DNA of 64,000 nucleotides from an uncultured Myxococcales bacterium (GCA_903895725.1 CAITUV010000029.1:1-64000), one strand, 5' to 3'; numbered from the stretch's first letter, positions 26,163 through 34,685 are shown. The notes: generated from the sequence alone by a model not told the origin. Numbers and translations are program-made.

Positions 26163-26624
26163 CTACTGTCTTCTCAATCGGATATGCACCGCTCCCTTCT
26201 CGTCCACCTGCTCCTCGACCAGGTCGAACCCCATGTTAGCCGCCTCGGCTCTCAGCTGGTGGTACGCATACATCTGCGCCACCTTCCCGGCTGCCTGGCG
26301 GCCGATGGCCTCCAGCTCCTGCTTGCTCTTGCCTCGCCCCTCGGTGCACACCTTGACGTGCCCCTTCCCGTCGAGCGAAAACCTCAACGTAACGTCCCCG
26401 CGGGTGACCACCATCTCCCCGGCAGCCACCTCGGCCCCGGACAGGGCACTGTTCTCCATCACCACCGTGGCCGACGGGACCACGTCCCTTCTGGTCCGGT
26501 CCTGGGCGTTTAGCCCATCCCGACGCGCCGAGAACCCCATGGCAGCGGCCGCTGCAGTCAGCACCGGCAGAATCGTAGGCCACGACGTCACGATCACCGG
26601 CACGATCAACACGGATACTGACAT
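26163..26624 (-). CDS. DUF1257 (Ycf35-like) protein
   Basis: A 153-residue protein of the DUF1257/Ycf35 family. The N-terminal strand and helix (MSVSVLIVPVIVTSWPTILP) matches the family opening; a beta segment, VTLRFSLDGKGHVKVCTEG, follows. The strongest signature is C-terminal: 'VAQMYAYHQLRAEAANMGFD' then LVEEQVDEKG and a final LRRQ. The ATG at 26624 follows GGGGAGAAGAGA. It lies 103 bp after the Ycf46-like ATPase gene. In chloroplasts and cyanobacteria the family is conserved but uncharacterised. Despite its hydrophobic start, this is the family's normal N-terminal strand rather than a signal peptide. Confidence 0.8.
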   Translation of the reverse strand: MSVSVLIVPVIVTSWPTILPVLTAAAAAMGFSARRDGLNAQDRTRRDVVPSATVVMENSALSGAEVAAGEMVVTRGDVTLRFSLDGKGHVKVCTEGRGKSKQELEAIGRQAAGKVAQMYAYHQLRAEAANMGFDLVEEQVDEKGAVHIRLRRQ

Positions 26625-26727
26625 TCTCTTCTCCCCTGTCTACTCCTGCCCGCCTCCGCCGAGGCTTCGGCGTGGCTGAACGGCAGTACTCCGGCCCCGA
26701 CATTCTCAACCGCTGGTCACCAGCCGT

Positions 26728-28305
26728 TCAGAACTCGAACTTCCTTCCCGCCCCGGCTTCCCCCGCCTCCTCGGGACGGGATGCCCGTCTCGCCCGGGTG
26801 GAGGCCCAGGCTCTCAGGCGCTCGATCTCCTCGGCCATGGTCCGGGACAGGGGCACGGTGTGCTCCAGCTCCTCGAGGATCCGCTGGTCGCTCAGCTCTC
26901 CTCCCTCGTGGAACGCATCGAACAGGGCCGCGACCACGGCCTGCTCGATCTCCGCCCCCGAGTATCCCGAGGCCCGCGCCGCCAGGGCCGCCAGGTCGAA
27001 TCCCTTCACGTCCCGCCCGCGACGGGCAATGTGGATGCCGAAAATCTCTTCACGTTCCTTCTGCACCGGCAGATCCACGAAAAAAATCTCGTCGAGCCGA
27101 CCCTTGCGCAGCAGCTCGGGCGGGAGCTCCTGGATGTTGTTCGCCGTGGCAATCACGAAGACGGGGGACTTCTTCTCCGACAACCAGGTCAGGAAGGTGC
27201 CGAACACGCGGGAGCTCGTCCCGCCGTCCGAGCCGCCCGACCTCGCCACACCGGCAAACGCCTTGTCGATCTCGTCCACCCAGAGAATGGCCGGAGCGAC
27301 CGACTCGGCCACCTGGATCGCCCGGCGCATGTTCTCCTCGGAGGAACCGACCAGGCTGCCGAACATCCGCCCGATGTCGAAGCGCAACAGGGGCAGCCGC
27401 CATCGGCTCGAAACCGCCTTGGCACACAGGCTCTTCCCACACCCCTGCACGCCCAGAAGCAGGATGCCCCGCGGCGGCGGCAACCCGAACTCCCGCGCCT
27501 TGTCGGAGAAGGCCTGGCCTCGACGGACGAGCCACTCCTTGATCTCCTCCAGGCCACCCACCTGGGAGAAATCCTCCTGCGCCTCGAAGTACTCGAGCAG
27601 ACCGGCCTTGGCGATGATCTGCTTCTTCTCGGCCAGCACCGCAGACACGTCGTTGCCGTCGAGCACGCCGGTGGACACGATGATCCGGGCAAACACGTTC
27701 TCCGCCTCGGACAGAGTCAGCCCCAGCGCTGCCCGCAACAGTCGTTCCCGGGAGGCCGCGTCGACCCGGACCTTGACGTGCGGATTGTCCTTGACCTCGG
27801 CCACGATCCGGTCGAGCAGCTCGGACAGCTCGTCAATGCACGGCAGGCCCATGTGCAGGACCGTGACCTCCTTCTCCAGCTCCACCGGAAGCTCGAGCAG
27901 CGGCGAGATGATCACCACCGTCTTGTAGCTGTTCTTCAGGGCGTGCGCCACCTCCCGCAGCTTGCGAATCACGGCGAACTGGTTGCGGGCGAGGTACGGG
28001 TGCAGGTCCTCGAACATGTACACGGCCCCCTCGTTGGACGAAAGCACCGCGTCGAGCGCCTGAATCGGATCCCGGGTGGGGCTGTTGCGGGTCTTGGTGG
28101 CATCCGGAGGCGTGCCGAACGGGATGAGCCCCTGCGTGCAGCTCCACACCCAGGCCTTCTTGTTCCGGCGGGAGGCCAGGGCGGCCAGCGACCGCTCGAG
28201 CTTCTTTTCTTCCCACGAAACCAGGTACAACACCGGGTACCGGGCCCGGATGAGCGTGTCAATCTCCTCCCACTGGGAACGCTTCTTGGTTGGGCCTTTG
28301 CTCAC
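26728..28305 (-). CDS. ycf46: Ycf46-type AAA+ ATPase
   Basis: A 525-residue AAA+ protein of the Ycf46 group. Residues 1-230 form the degenerate N-terminal ATPase-like region typical of the family (IDTLIRARYPVLYLVSWEEK, WSCTQGL). The active module has Walker A GVQGCGKS at 285-292, Walker B ILWVDEIDKAF near 340-350, a sensor VIATANN and an arginine-finger segment, ELLRKGRLDEIFF. The start is a GTG that overlaps the radical SAM stop by four bases (GTGA), so translation is coupled. Ycf46 proteins are implicated in inorganic-carbon or photosynthesis-linked processes in cyanobacteria but also occur in non-photosynthetic bacteria; the role here is open. It is followed by DUF1257. Confidence 0.88.
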   Translation of the reverse strand: MSKGPTKKRSQWEEIDTLIRARYPVLYLVSWEEKKLERSLAALASRRNKKAWVWSCTQGLIPFGTPPDATKTRNSPTRDPIQALDAVLSSNEGAVYMFEDLHPYLARNQFAVIRKLREVAHALKNSYKTVVIISPLLELPVELEKEVTVLHMGLPCIDELSELLDRIVAEVKDNPHVKVRVDAASRERLLRAALGLTLSEAENVFARIIVSTGVLDGNDVSAVLAEKKQIIAKAGLLEYFEAQEDFSQVGGLEEIKEWLVRRGQAFSDKAREFGLPPPRGILLLGVQGCGKSLCAKAVSSRWRLPLLRFDIGRMFGSLVGSSEENMRRAIQVAESVAPAILWVDEIDKAFAGVARSGGSDGGTSSRVFGTFLTWLSEKKSPVFVIATANNIQELPPELLRKGRLDEIFFVDLPVQKEREEIFGIHIARRGRDVKGFDLAALAARASGYSGAEIEQAVVAALFDAFHEGGELSDQRILEELEHTVPLSRTMAEEIERLRAWASTRARRASRPEEAGEAGAGRKFEF

Positions 28306-29501
28306 GGCGTCTCGTCCTCCGTCCGGCCGAATGCCCTGGCCGTCAGCTCGATTGCAGCGGGACCATAGGTAGAAAAGCAGATCCGACCCTCCGCGTCAAT
28401 GATCAGCTCCAGCCCCTGGTCTGCCATCTCGGGCCACCTGCGGTGCCTGCCCAGGGGTCTCGTTGACCGGGGATCCTCTGTGGGGGCCCCTCCCGCGTGG
28501 TCGGGGCTATGTGCCGCAAGCATGGATGGCCGATGATGATTGCCGGTCCAGCCGATCTTGTCCGGAGAACCGATCGCCCGCCTCCCACAGCGAGTCCCAT
28601 CGGCAGTTCCCAATCGAGCGACTGCTCCCGCACTCCGCTTGTACGCCACGCCTGCCGCCTCCGCAATTCCGGAGGCCCGCAGCACTTCTTCCCGCGTCAG
28701 CAGGCGCAGGATCTCCGGGGCCTGGGGGCAGGCAACCGGGGGCATGTAGCCGGAAAGCAGCGTCACGGGCACGCCCGGTGCCTCCTTCGCCGCCCGTTCC
28801 AGCAGCGGCTTCAGGCAGCAGTCCAGATGTCCCGGAATGATCAGGAAGCGCAGGGAGCATGGCACGCCAGCCTTCCGGACCGCTGCCAGGTTGTCCCAGT
28901 AGAGGTCGCACGCATCGGGCACACGGCTCAGCCTGGCCGCACACGAGGGGCTCCCGAACTTCGCCCCGGCGATGATCCGGTCCACGAGCGGAATCACGGC
29001 CAGCACGGACTCCCGGGGGACGAGCAGGCCGGTGTTGAGGACGATGGGGAGACGAGGGACGGTCGACGGTCCCCTCGTCTTCGCTCGGGGCCGGCTTTGT
29101 TCGATGGTCGTCGGCGAGGGCGCCGAGGTTCGCGATGTCTTCCCTCGCTCCTCCGCTTGACCGGCCAGGAGCTCGACGAATGCTTCCGAGTACATCAGCG
29201 GCTCGCCGCCCGTCAGTTGGAGCGCGACAGCCCCGAAAGTCCGGGCCAGCTGGTCGAGCTTCTGGAGAGGGGCCGGAAAGCTTGGGTCGGGCGCAGAGCG
29301 CCCTCCACACAGGGGCCTTCTCGGGCCCTTCTCCTTCTCAACCCCCAGCCCCCAACCCCCAGCCCCCAACCCCGGCCTGTTGCAGAAGACACAGTCAGCG
29401 CCGCAGCCCTCGACGCAGACGAGAAGGGACGGATTGATCCCGTCCTCCTCGGCAAAGCTGACGCGGACGTCGGCAAGAGGAATGTGGTGAGGCTGGCGCA
29501 T
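28302..29501 (-). CDS. Radical SAM protein (PflX/COG1313-like) with in-frame repeat inserts
   Basis: A 399-residue protein from the ATG at 29501, with AAAGGAGG eight bases upstream. C33, C37 and C40 form the CX3CX2C cluster motif (GCGADCVFC), and LTGGEP follows as the usual SAM-contact motif. LNTG, a DRIIAGAKFG segment and LIIPGHLDCCL resemble the COG1313 (PflX) group of putative pyruvate-formate-lyase-activating-like enzymes. Three stretches look inserted: about residues 44-78 (Gly/Trp-rich), about 117-150, and about 325-358 near the C-terminus; each coincides with palindromic or repeated DNA. The last 41 residues, from MADQGLELIID, might instead be a separate small protein. It overlaps the Ycf46 gene by four bases. 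Confidence 0.8.
   Translation of the reverse strand: MRQPHHIPLADVRVSFAEEDGINPSLLVCVEGCGADCVFCNRPGLGAGGWGLGVEKEKGPRRPLCGGRSAPDPSFPAPLQKLDQLARTFGAVALQLTGGEPLMYSEAFVELLAGQAEERGKTSRTSAPSPTTIEQSRPRAKTRGPSTVPRLPIVLNTGLLVPRESVLAVIPLVDRIIAGAKFGSPSCAARLSRVPDACDLYWDNLAAVRKAGVPCSLRFLIIPGHLDCCLKPLLERAAKEAPGVPVTLLSGYMPPVACPQAPEILRLLTREEVLRASGIAEAAGVAYKRSAGAVARLGTADGTRCGRRAIGSPDKIGWTGNHHRPSMLAAHSPDHAGGAPTEDPRSTRPLGRHRRWPEMADQGLELIIDAEGRICFSTYGPAAIELTARAFGRTEDETP
28485..28513. repeat. Dispersed 29-bp element, copy 2, inside a coding region
   Basis: This matches 26117-26145 at 28 of 29 positions. Here it lies inside the 3' part of the radical SAM gene without breaking the frame. Confidence 0.8.
29051..29079. 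repeat. 29-bp palindrome inside the radical SAM gene
   Basis: The arms GACGAGGG and CCCTCGTC (8 bp, perfect) flank a central segment containing GTCGAC. It falls in a stretch of about 30 residues (TSRTSAPSPTTIEQSRPRAK and neighbours) that has no counterpart I recognise in related radical SAM proteins. Confidence 0.75.
29341..29373. repeat. 14-bp C-rich repeat inside the radical SAM gene
   Basis: ACCCCCAGCCCCCA is repeated twice plus a partial third copy. The minus strand is therefore very G-rich (runs of 4-5 G) and encodes GLGAGGWGLGV directly after the iron-sulfur motif. Confidence 0.8.
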
Positions 29502-29626
29502 CCAACGGCCCTCCTTTCGCTGGGCACAAGCGGAGTGTAGCAGGCCGCCTTCGCCGGCACAACGACACGCCCGGGTTGACCCGCTCCCTTCCCGGCGGTA
29601 CGGTTGGAGCGCTGCGGGAGGGCTGG

Positions 29627-31180
29627 ATGAAGCGGACCGCGAACAGACCGGGCAGTGCAGCTCTTGTCGGGAGTCCTCCGAGGCCCTGCGATCCCGCCGG
29701 GGCCTGGCCGGCTGCCCTGCTCGCTGCACTCGTGCTGATCGCCGGGTGCCCGGGGAAGCCACCAGCCCCCGCCGATCCGGGACCGGCGCAGCGTGGGGCC
29801 GATGCAGTTGCCGCCGGATCCCCCGGTGTCGCCCAGCCCATCGGCGATGACGGGAGGCTCGTATCCCTGCCCAACGTGACGGCCGAAATGCTGAGTGCCG
29901 AATTCTGGATCGGACGGATGGACGCACCCGACGAAGTCCGCATGTCGCCCGACGAGGTGGCGACCTGGTCCGGGCTCGTGCTTCAGGAATCGAACGGTGC
30001 GTTGCAGGACCTTGCCGCGTTTCCGGAAAGCCTGGGCCGCAAGGAGCTGGTCGAGCGGACGACTTCATGGGACCCCGGCGACCGCCCGCTCTATCGGGAC
30101 GGCACGGAGATCGCTCGGGAGGAGCTGGAGGCCGTCGCACTGAACCGCAATGCGGCAGCCGTCCACGAGGAGAATCCCGTCCACCTCGGCGCAACATGGC
30201 AACGCTGCGAACTTCGCATGTGGCCTACCGAGAAGCCGGCGTTCGAGACGCCCGATGATCGGCATTTCGATGTCTTCCAGGCAACGGCCCTCGACCCTGC
30301 GGAGCCGCTGGTGGTGCTGCACGAGAGCACCGACGGCCGCTGGCTCTTCGTGCGGGCGTACAACTGCGACGGCTGGCTGTTGAGAGAGCAGGTTGCCCGG
30401 GTGCCGGACCGGAGGGACTGGCTCTCCCTCGTAGCCCCTGAGCGCTTCCTCGTCGTCATTGGGAGCGAGCTGCTGCTCGGCCCCGATTGCGGCTCCGACG
30501 GGCTGGTGGGGACTCGTTTCCTGATGGGAGCAAGGCTGCCGCTCTGGCCTGATCCGGCGCCTTCGACACCCCAGGGACGGGGCAGCCCCGGGCACCACGT
30601 TGTCCGGCTTCCGGAGCGCAGCCCGGACGGCTCGGCCCGGTTCGTGGCAACCATGATACCGATGAGCGACGATGTCCGGATCGGGGTTCTGCCGTACACG
30701 CGGGCCAACGTCATCCGCCAGGCCTTCCGGATGCTCGGAAGACCGTACGGCTGGGGTGGGTTGCAGGGCGGCGTGGACTGCTCCGCATTCATTGCAGGCG
30801 TGTACCGGACCCTGGGGATCGGGCTCCCCCGAAACAGCGGGAGGCAGGAGTTGGTACCGGGGCACCGCATCCTCCTGGGCGGACCGGAAGAGCTCGATTC
30901 CGTTCCTCCCGCCTCAAGTCTGTTCCTCAAGGGACATACGCTCCTCTACCTGGGCGAGGCCGATGGACGCCACTATGCGATCCACGCCATGTCCGCCTAC
31001 ATGGCCGACGGCGAGAAAGTGCCCGTGTTTGGAGTCGTGGTGTCCGACCTGTCCCTGATCCGGACGTCCGGCAAGAGCCTGGACGAATCCCTCACGTCTG
31101 CCGTGGACATGATGCCGCCTGGCACTCCCGAGAGGGGCTCGGATTCCGCCGCCCTGCCTGGAGCACCCGCCCATGAATGA
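29627..31180 (+). CDS. NlpC/P60 peptidoglycan hydrolase lipoprotein
   Basis: A 517-residue lipoprotein with lipobox LIAGC (Cys41). A stabilising N-terminal domain and SH3-like segments (VLHESTDGRWLFVRAYNCDG) precede a C-terminal NlpC/P60 domain with catalytic Cys385 in 'GGVDCSAFIAGVYRTLGI', His437 in KGHTLLYLG and His453 in YAIHAMSAY. Such enzymes cut peptidoglycan stem peptides. I preferred the ATG at 29627, preceded by GGGAGGG, over an upstream TTG. It diverges from the radical SAM gene across 125 bp and its end overlaps the pseudouridine synthase start by 8 bp. Catalytic triad and SH3 layout support a working endopeptidase. Confidence 0.88.
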   Translation: MKRTANRPGSAALVGSPPRPCDPAGAWPAALLAALVLIAGCPGKPPAPADPGPAQRGADAVAAGSPGVAQPIGDDGRLVSLPNVTAEMLSAEFWIGRMDAPDEVRMSPDEVATWSGLVLQESNGALQDLAAFPESLGRKELVERTTSWDPGDRPLYRDGTEIAREELEAVALNRNAAAVHEENPVHLGATWQRCELRMWPTEKPAFETPDDRHFDVFQATALDPAEPLVVLHESTDGRWLFVRAYNCDGWLLREQVARVPDRRDWLSLVAPERFLVVIGSELLLGPDCGSDGLVGTRFLMGARLPLWPDPAPSTPQGRGSPGHHVVRLPERSPDGSARFVATMIPMSDDVRIGVLPYTRANVIRQAFRMLGRPYGWGGLQGGVDCSAFIAGVYRTLGIGLPRNSGRQELVPGHRILLGGPEELDSVPPASSLFLKGHTLLYLGEADGRHYAIHAMSAYMADGEKVPVFGVVVSDLSLIRTSGKSLDESLTSAVDMMPPGTPERGSDSAALPGAPAHE

Positions 31181-31877
31181 CTGGAAGATGATCTTCAGAG
31201 ACGGCAACGTCATCGCGGTGGACAAACCGGCCGGCATGCTGGTCATTCCGGGCCGTGGCCCCGAGCGTGAGCCGTCGCTCGTCGAGTTGCTCGAGGAGCA
31301 CCTCGGGGTCCGCCCGTTCGTTGTGCATCGGATCGACCGGGAGACGAGCGGGCTCGTGCTGTTTGCTCTGGATGCATCGACGCACCGGAGGCTGAACCTG
31401 GCGTTCGAACGGAGGCTGGTGCACAAGTCGTACCTGGCCTGGGTCGACGGGGTGATGGAGGGGGCCGGCGAGATCGACCAGCCTCTGCGCGAGTTCGGGA
31501 GCGGACGTGTCGCTGTGGACGAGCGTGGCAAGCCGAGCCGCACCAAGTACCGGGTCCTGGCCCACGTGGCCGAGGGCTCCAAGAGCCCTTGTCCTCGCCC
31601 CGATCCCCACGAAGTCCTCTCATCCATGCCTGGCACCACGCTGCTCGAGGTCCATCCCGTGACCGGCCGACGTCACCAGATCCGGGTCCATCTGTATGCG
31701 CTGGGACATCCGGTGCTCGGCGATACCCGCTATGGGAATCCTCGGCCGGTGGGCGGGGCACCGCGCCTGATGCTCCATGCGTGGAAGCTGGAGCTGGCCG
31801 ACGGGGCGGGGCTCCTGCTGCCCAACCTCATGGCCGAGCCGCCGGAGGGCTTTCCCCTTCCGACGCTGGTGCCCTGA
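31173..31877 (+). CDS. RluA-family pseudouridine synthase
   Basis: A 234-residue RNA pseudouridine synthase. The catalytic motif HRIDRETSG places the Asp at residue 55, and 'LLEVHPVTGRRHQIRVHLYA' is the conserved uridine-pocket motif. There is no S4 RNA-binding domain, as in the shorter RluA members. A segment of about 20 residues (EGSKSPCPRPDPHEVLSSMP) separates two strands that are normally joined by a short turn, so it looks like an insertion. The start overlaps the NlpC/P60 gene (ATGAATGA), and the 3' end overlaps the convergent histidine kinase by 50 bp. The target RNA cannot be told from sequence. Confidence 0.9.
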   Translation: MNDWKMIFRDGNVIAVDKPAGMLVIPGRGPEREPSLVELLEEHLGVRPFVVHRIDRETSGLVLFALDASTHRRLNLAFERRLVHKSYLAWVDGVMEGAGEIDQPLREFGSGRVAVDERGKPSRTKYRVLAHVAEGSKSPCPRPDPHEVLSSMPGTTLLEVHPVTGRRHQIRVHLYALGHPVLGDTRYGNPRPVGGAPRLMLHAWKLELADGAGLLLPNLMAEPPEGFPLPTLVP

Positions 31878-34146
31878 GCAGCGTCCGGACCGCCTCACGG
31901 AGCTGTTCCGAAGAGAAAGGCTTGTTCAGGAACAGGACGAGAGGGTCGTCGGGCGCGATGTGCCGAAGAGCATCTTGAGTGTAGCCGGACACGAAGAGCA
32001 CCGGCAGGGACGGAAATCGCTCCCGCAGCGTCTGCGCCAACTGAGGACCGTACATTCCGGGCATGACCACATCGGAGATGAGCAGGTCGATGGTTGCACC
32101 CGACGTGGCGGCAGTCGCCACCGCCTCCCCCGGGTGCGCGGCCTGGAGCACCCGGTATCCCATGGTCTCCAGAGAATCGACGGTCAGCTCGAGCACTGCG
32201 GCGTCGTCTTCGACTACCAGGATCGTCCCGGACCCCTTCAAGTCAGCGGAGGCAGGAGCCGCCGTTGCCGGGGCCGCCGACTCCGGGACTCCCCCCCCGG
32301 CGGGAAGCAGCAGCCGGAACGACGATCCCAGGCCCGGCGTGCTGTCGACCTCCACGGCTCCATCGCTCTGCCGGACGAATCCGTACACCATGGACAAGCC
32401 CAGGCCGGTGCCCTTTCCCACTTCCTTGGTCGTGAAGAACGGATCGAAGATGCGCTCTTTGAGTTGGGCCGGAATCCCGACTCCCGTATCACTCACCTCC
32501 AGCCGGACGTACCGCCGATCGGGGCGAAGCTGAGCCTGAGAGAGCAGCGGATCGCCCGGTTCGACATTGGAGGCCCTCAGCCGCAGGCGTCCCCCTTTGG
32601 GCATGGCATCTCGGGCGTTGGTCACCAGGTTGAGCACCGCCTGCTCGAGCTGTACCCGATCCACGAAGACGGGGAGCGCGTCCGGTGCGGTTTCGATGGA
32701 CAGCTCGATGTCCTCGCCGATGAGCCGGACCAGGGAATCACCGAGCTCCTTCAACACCTCGCCCAGATCGAGCCAGACGGCGCGCAACACCTGCTGGCGG
32801 CTGTAGGCCAGGAGCTGCGCCGTGAGCTTCGACGACCGCCGGGCCGCATCGCGGATGCGTTCGACCTTGACTCGCTCCGCCTCGCCCAGACGCTCCCCCT
32901 CGAGCAGGAGGTCGCAGTACCCCTCGATGACCGTGAGCTGGTTGCGGAAGTCGTGGGCAATTCCGCCGGCAAGCCTTCCCACGGCCTCCATCTTCTGCGC
33001 CTGCCGCAGCTGCTCCTGCAGCCTTCGGCGCTTTCCCAACAGCCAGACGATGCCCGCCACGAGCATGCCTTCGAGCAGCAGAAACGCCCCGATCCCCCAC
33101 AGCCAGGGCCAGTTCCGGCCGTAGAACGTCTCGGACAGGTTCACGAGGATGCTGTCGGGTGGCAGCCGATCCTCGGACACGCCGAAGCGATTCAATTGAA
33201 CCCGGTCGAAATGGTAGGGGGAGGGTTGGATGTTCAGCACGGGCATCCGGTTGGGGTCTGCTCCGGCAAGGATACGCAGGACCAGTGCCGCAACCTGGTC
33301 TCCCTGGTTGGACGCACTCAGTCCGCGGCCGCCGGTAAGACCTCCTCCCTCGATGAAATCCCACAGGCAATAGGTTGGAACCCTTGCGTTGCGAGTCACG
33401 AGGCGCCGGCTGTCCTGGAGCTCCAGCAGCTCGCCGTCCCGCGCCTGGAGGAACGACACGTAGAGCACAACGGTCCCTTCGGATAGCCCCCGGACGGTGT
33501 CCACGAGCTCCGTGGTCGACACGTTGTCGAGCACGCGGAAACGAACCCTTCCGGTGAACGGCACCGCCGCACGGCCGAGTCGCTCCAATGCCGCCTTTCC
33601 CGACAAGGTCTGGTCGCCGACCACGAGGAAATCGGTGGTGTCCGGGTGCAGATGCAAAATCGTCTCCAGAGTGCCGGCAAAGTCGTAGTCTTCGATCACC
33701 CCGGTGACCCCGGCGAACCCCTCGATCCGTTCGGGTTGGAAGTCGTTGATCCCGCAGAATACCAGGGGCACGCCTGCAAACAGACTGTTGCGATGCTTGA
33801 GTGCGAAGTCCAGTGCGTGATCGTCCGCCACGATGGCCGCGGACAACCGCTGCCGGCCGGCCCCCGCCGCGTACTTGTACCGCATCAGACGGTAGAATAG
33901 CGCCTCGTGGCCCGGGTCGGTCCAACGCTTGGCATCCATGTACTCGACCGACAGGACGACGTCGCGACTCCCCGAGAGCCGCGCCCGAACGGCCTGGGTC
34001 AGGTCATCGGTCCATTTGTATCCAGTATGGTAGGAGTTGAGTAGAAGAACCCGCTTGCGCTCGCTCGCCCGCACCGGGGAGACGGCACATGTCGCCAGTA
34101 CCAGGATGAAAGCGACCGCACAGGCCGGCAGGCATCTTTCGCCCAT
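31828..34146 (-). CDS. Hybrid histidine kinase with periplasmic-binding-protein sensor
   Basis: A 772-residue membrane sensor. After a signal-anchor (VAFILVLATC), residues about 30-330 resemble an ABC-transporter substrate-binding sensor (RVLLLNSYHTGYKWTDDLTQ). A transmembrane helix spans about 347-370. His398 in AHDFRNQL is the phosphorylation site. The ATPase has LVTNARDAMPKGG, DTGVGIP and KGTGLGLSMVYG. A C-terminal receiver domain carries the acceptor Asp in LLISDVVMPGM. No separate regulator is adjacent, so output probably passes through phosphotransfer elsewhere. The ATG at 34146 lacks a strong ribosome site; a longer frame gives no better signal. Its last 50 bp overlap the convergent pseudouridine synthase gene. 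Confidence 0.88.
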   Translation of the reverse strand: MGERCLPACAVAFILVLATCAVSPVRASERKRVLLLNSYHTGYKWTDDLTQAVRARLSGSRDVVLSVEYMDAKRWTDPGHEALFYRLMRYKYAAGAGRQRLSAAIVADDHALDFALKHRNSLFAGVPLVFCGINDFQPERIEGFAGVTGVIEDYDFAGTLETILHLHPDTTDFLVVGDQTLSGKAALERLGRAAVPFTGRVRFRVLDNVSTTELVDTVRGLSEGTVVLYVSFLQARDGELLELQDSRRLVTRNARVPTYCLWDFIEGGGLTGGRGLSASNQGDQVAALVLRILAGADPNRMPVLNIQPSPYHFDRVQLNRFGVSEDRLPPDSILVNLSETFYGRNWPWLWGIGAFLLLEGMLVAGIVWLLGKRRRLQEQLRQAQKMEAVGRLAGGIAHDFRNQLTVIEGYCDLLLEGERLGEAERVKVERIRDAARRSSKLTAQLLAYSRQQVLRAVWLDLGEVLKELGDSLVRLIGEDIELSIETAPDALPVFVDRVQLEQAVLNLVTNARDAMPKGGRLRLRASNVEPGDPLLSQAQLRPDRRYVRLEVSDTGVGIPAQLKERIFDPFFTTKEVGKGTGLGLSMVYGFVRQSDGAVEVDSTPGLGSSFRLLLPAGGGVPESAAPATAAPASADLKGSGTILVVEDDAAVLELTVDSLETMGYRVLQAAHPGEAVATAATSGATIDLLISDVVMPGMYGPQLAQTLRERFPSLPVLFVSGYTQDALRHIAPDDPLVLFLNKPFSSEQLREAVRTLLRAPASEGESPPAARP

Positions 34147-34215
34147 GGGCCAACTGTGGCACCAACCGTGTATCGGGTCAACTAGATTGCCCCGCTGAGA
34201 TGCTGAGCAGGAAGC

Positions 34216-34244
34216 TTGACAACCCGCCCCCGGTGTTGTTCTAT
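34216..34244 (+). promoter_or_regulatory. Sigma-70-like promoter for the PHA-system-like gene
   Basis: TTGACA (34216-34221, perfect) and TTCTAT (34239-34244) are separated by 17 bp, 64 bp upstream of the ATG at 34308. It lies in the 161-bp gap shared with the divergent kinase. Confidence 0.5.
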
Positions 34245-34307
34245 TTGCCGCATGCCGGGCGTTGGTGAGCAATGGCCCGGCAACATGCCAGGCATGGAGG
34301 AGAACCT

Positions 34308-34604
34308 ATGGGAGCCAACGTGCACGTGGTCAGGAAGCACAACCTGCCTCTCGATGAAGCCATCTCTCGCGGCAAGGCGCTGCTGGACAAGTTCAAGGAG
34401 AAGATGTCCGGATTCATCACGGACGTCAACTGGACCCCGGATGGAACCCGCGGCACGGCATCGGGCAAGATGTTCTCGGCCGTATTCCAGATCTCTGCGG
34501 CCGACATCACGGTCGACGTGGAGCTCAAGGGGCTCGGGGCCGGGCTGCTCAAGGGGCAGGTCCAGTCCCAGATCGAACAGAGCCTGGAGAAGCGTTTCGT
34601 TTAG
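34308..34604 (+). CDS. Polyhydroxyalkanoate-system-like small protein
   Basis: A 98-residue protein resembling the polyhydroxyalkanoic acid system family (PHA_gran_rgn). It starts with the 'HNLPLDEAISRGKALLDKFK' helix, then beta strands and 'GLLKGQVQSQIEQSLEKRF' at the C-terminus, the usual order and length. The ATG at 34308 has GGAGG seven bases upstream. No PHA synthase, depolymerase or phasin is nearby, so a link to storage granules is by family only. It stands alone between the divergent kinase and a convergent glycosyltransferase. Confidence 0.7.
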   Translation: MGANVHVVRKHNLPLDEAISRGKALLDKFKEKMSGFITDVNWTPDGTRGTASGKMFSAVFQISAADITVDVELKGLGAGLLKGQVQSQIEQSLEKRFV

Positions 34605-34634
34605 CCGCCGGCGGCAGACCCGCCTGATTCCCGC

Positions 34635-34650
34635 GACTGACTTCTCAGTC
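34635..34650. terminator. Hairpin between convergent genes
   Basis: GACTGA-CTTC-TCAGTC forms a perfect 6-bp stem with a 4-base loop in the 81-bp gap between two convergent genes. It could act from either side. There is no T-run, so intrinsic termination is uncertain. Confidence 0.35.
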
Positions 34651-34685
34651 CCAAGAGACCGGATCTCGCGTGATGGATTCCTGTG

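Noticed and set aside
28302..28427. Separate small gene starting MADQGLELIID
   Set aside because: It is in frame with the radical SAM protein and has no clear ribosome site; it is mentioned there as an alternative only.
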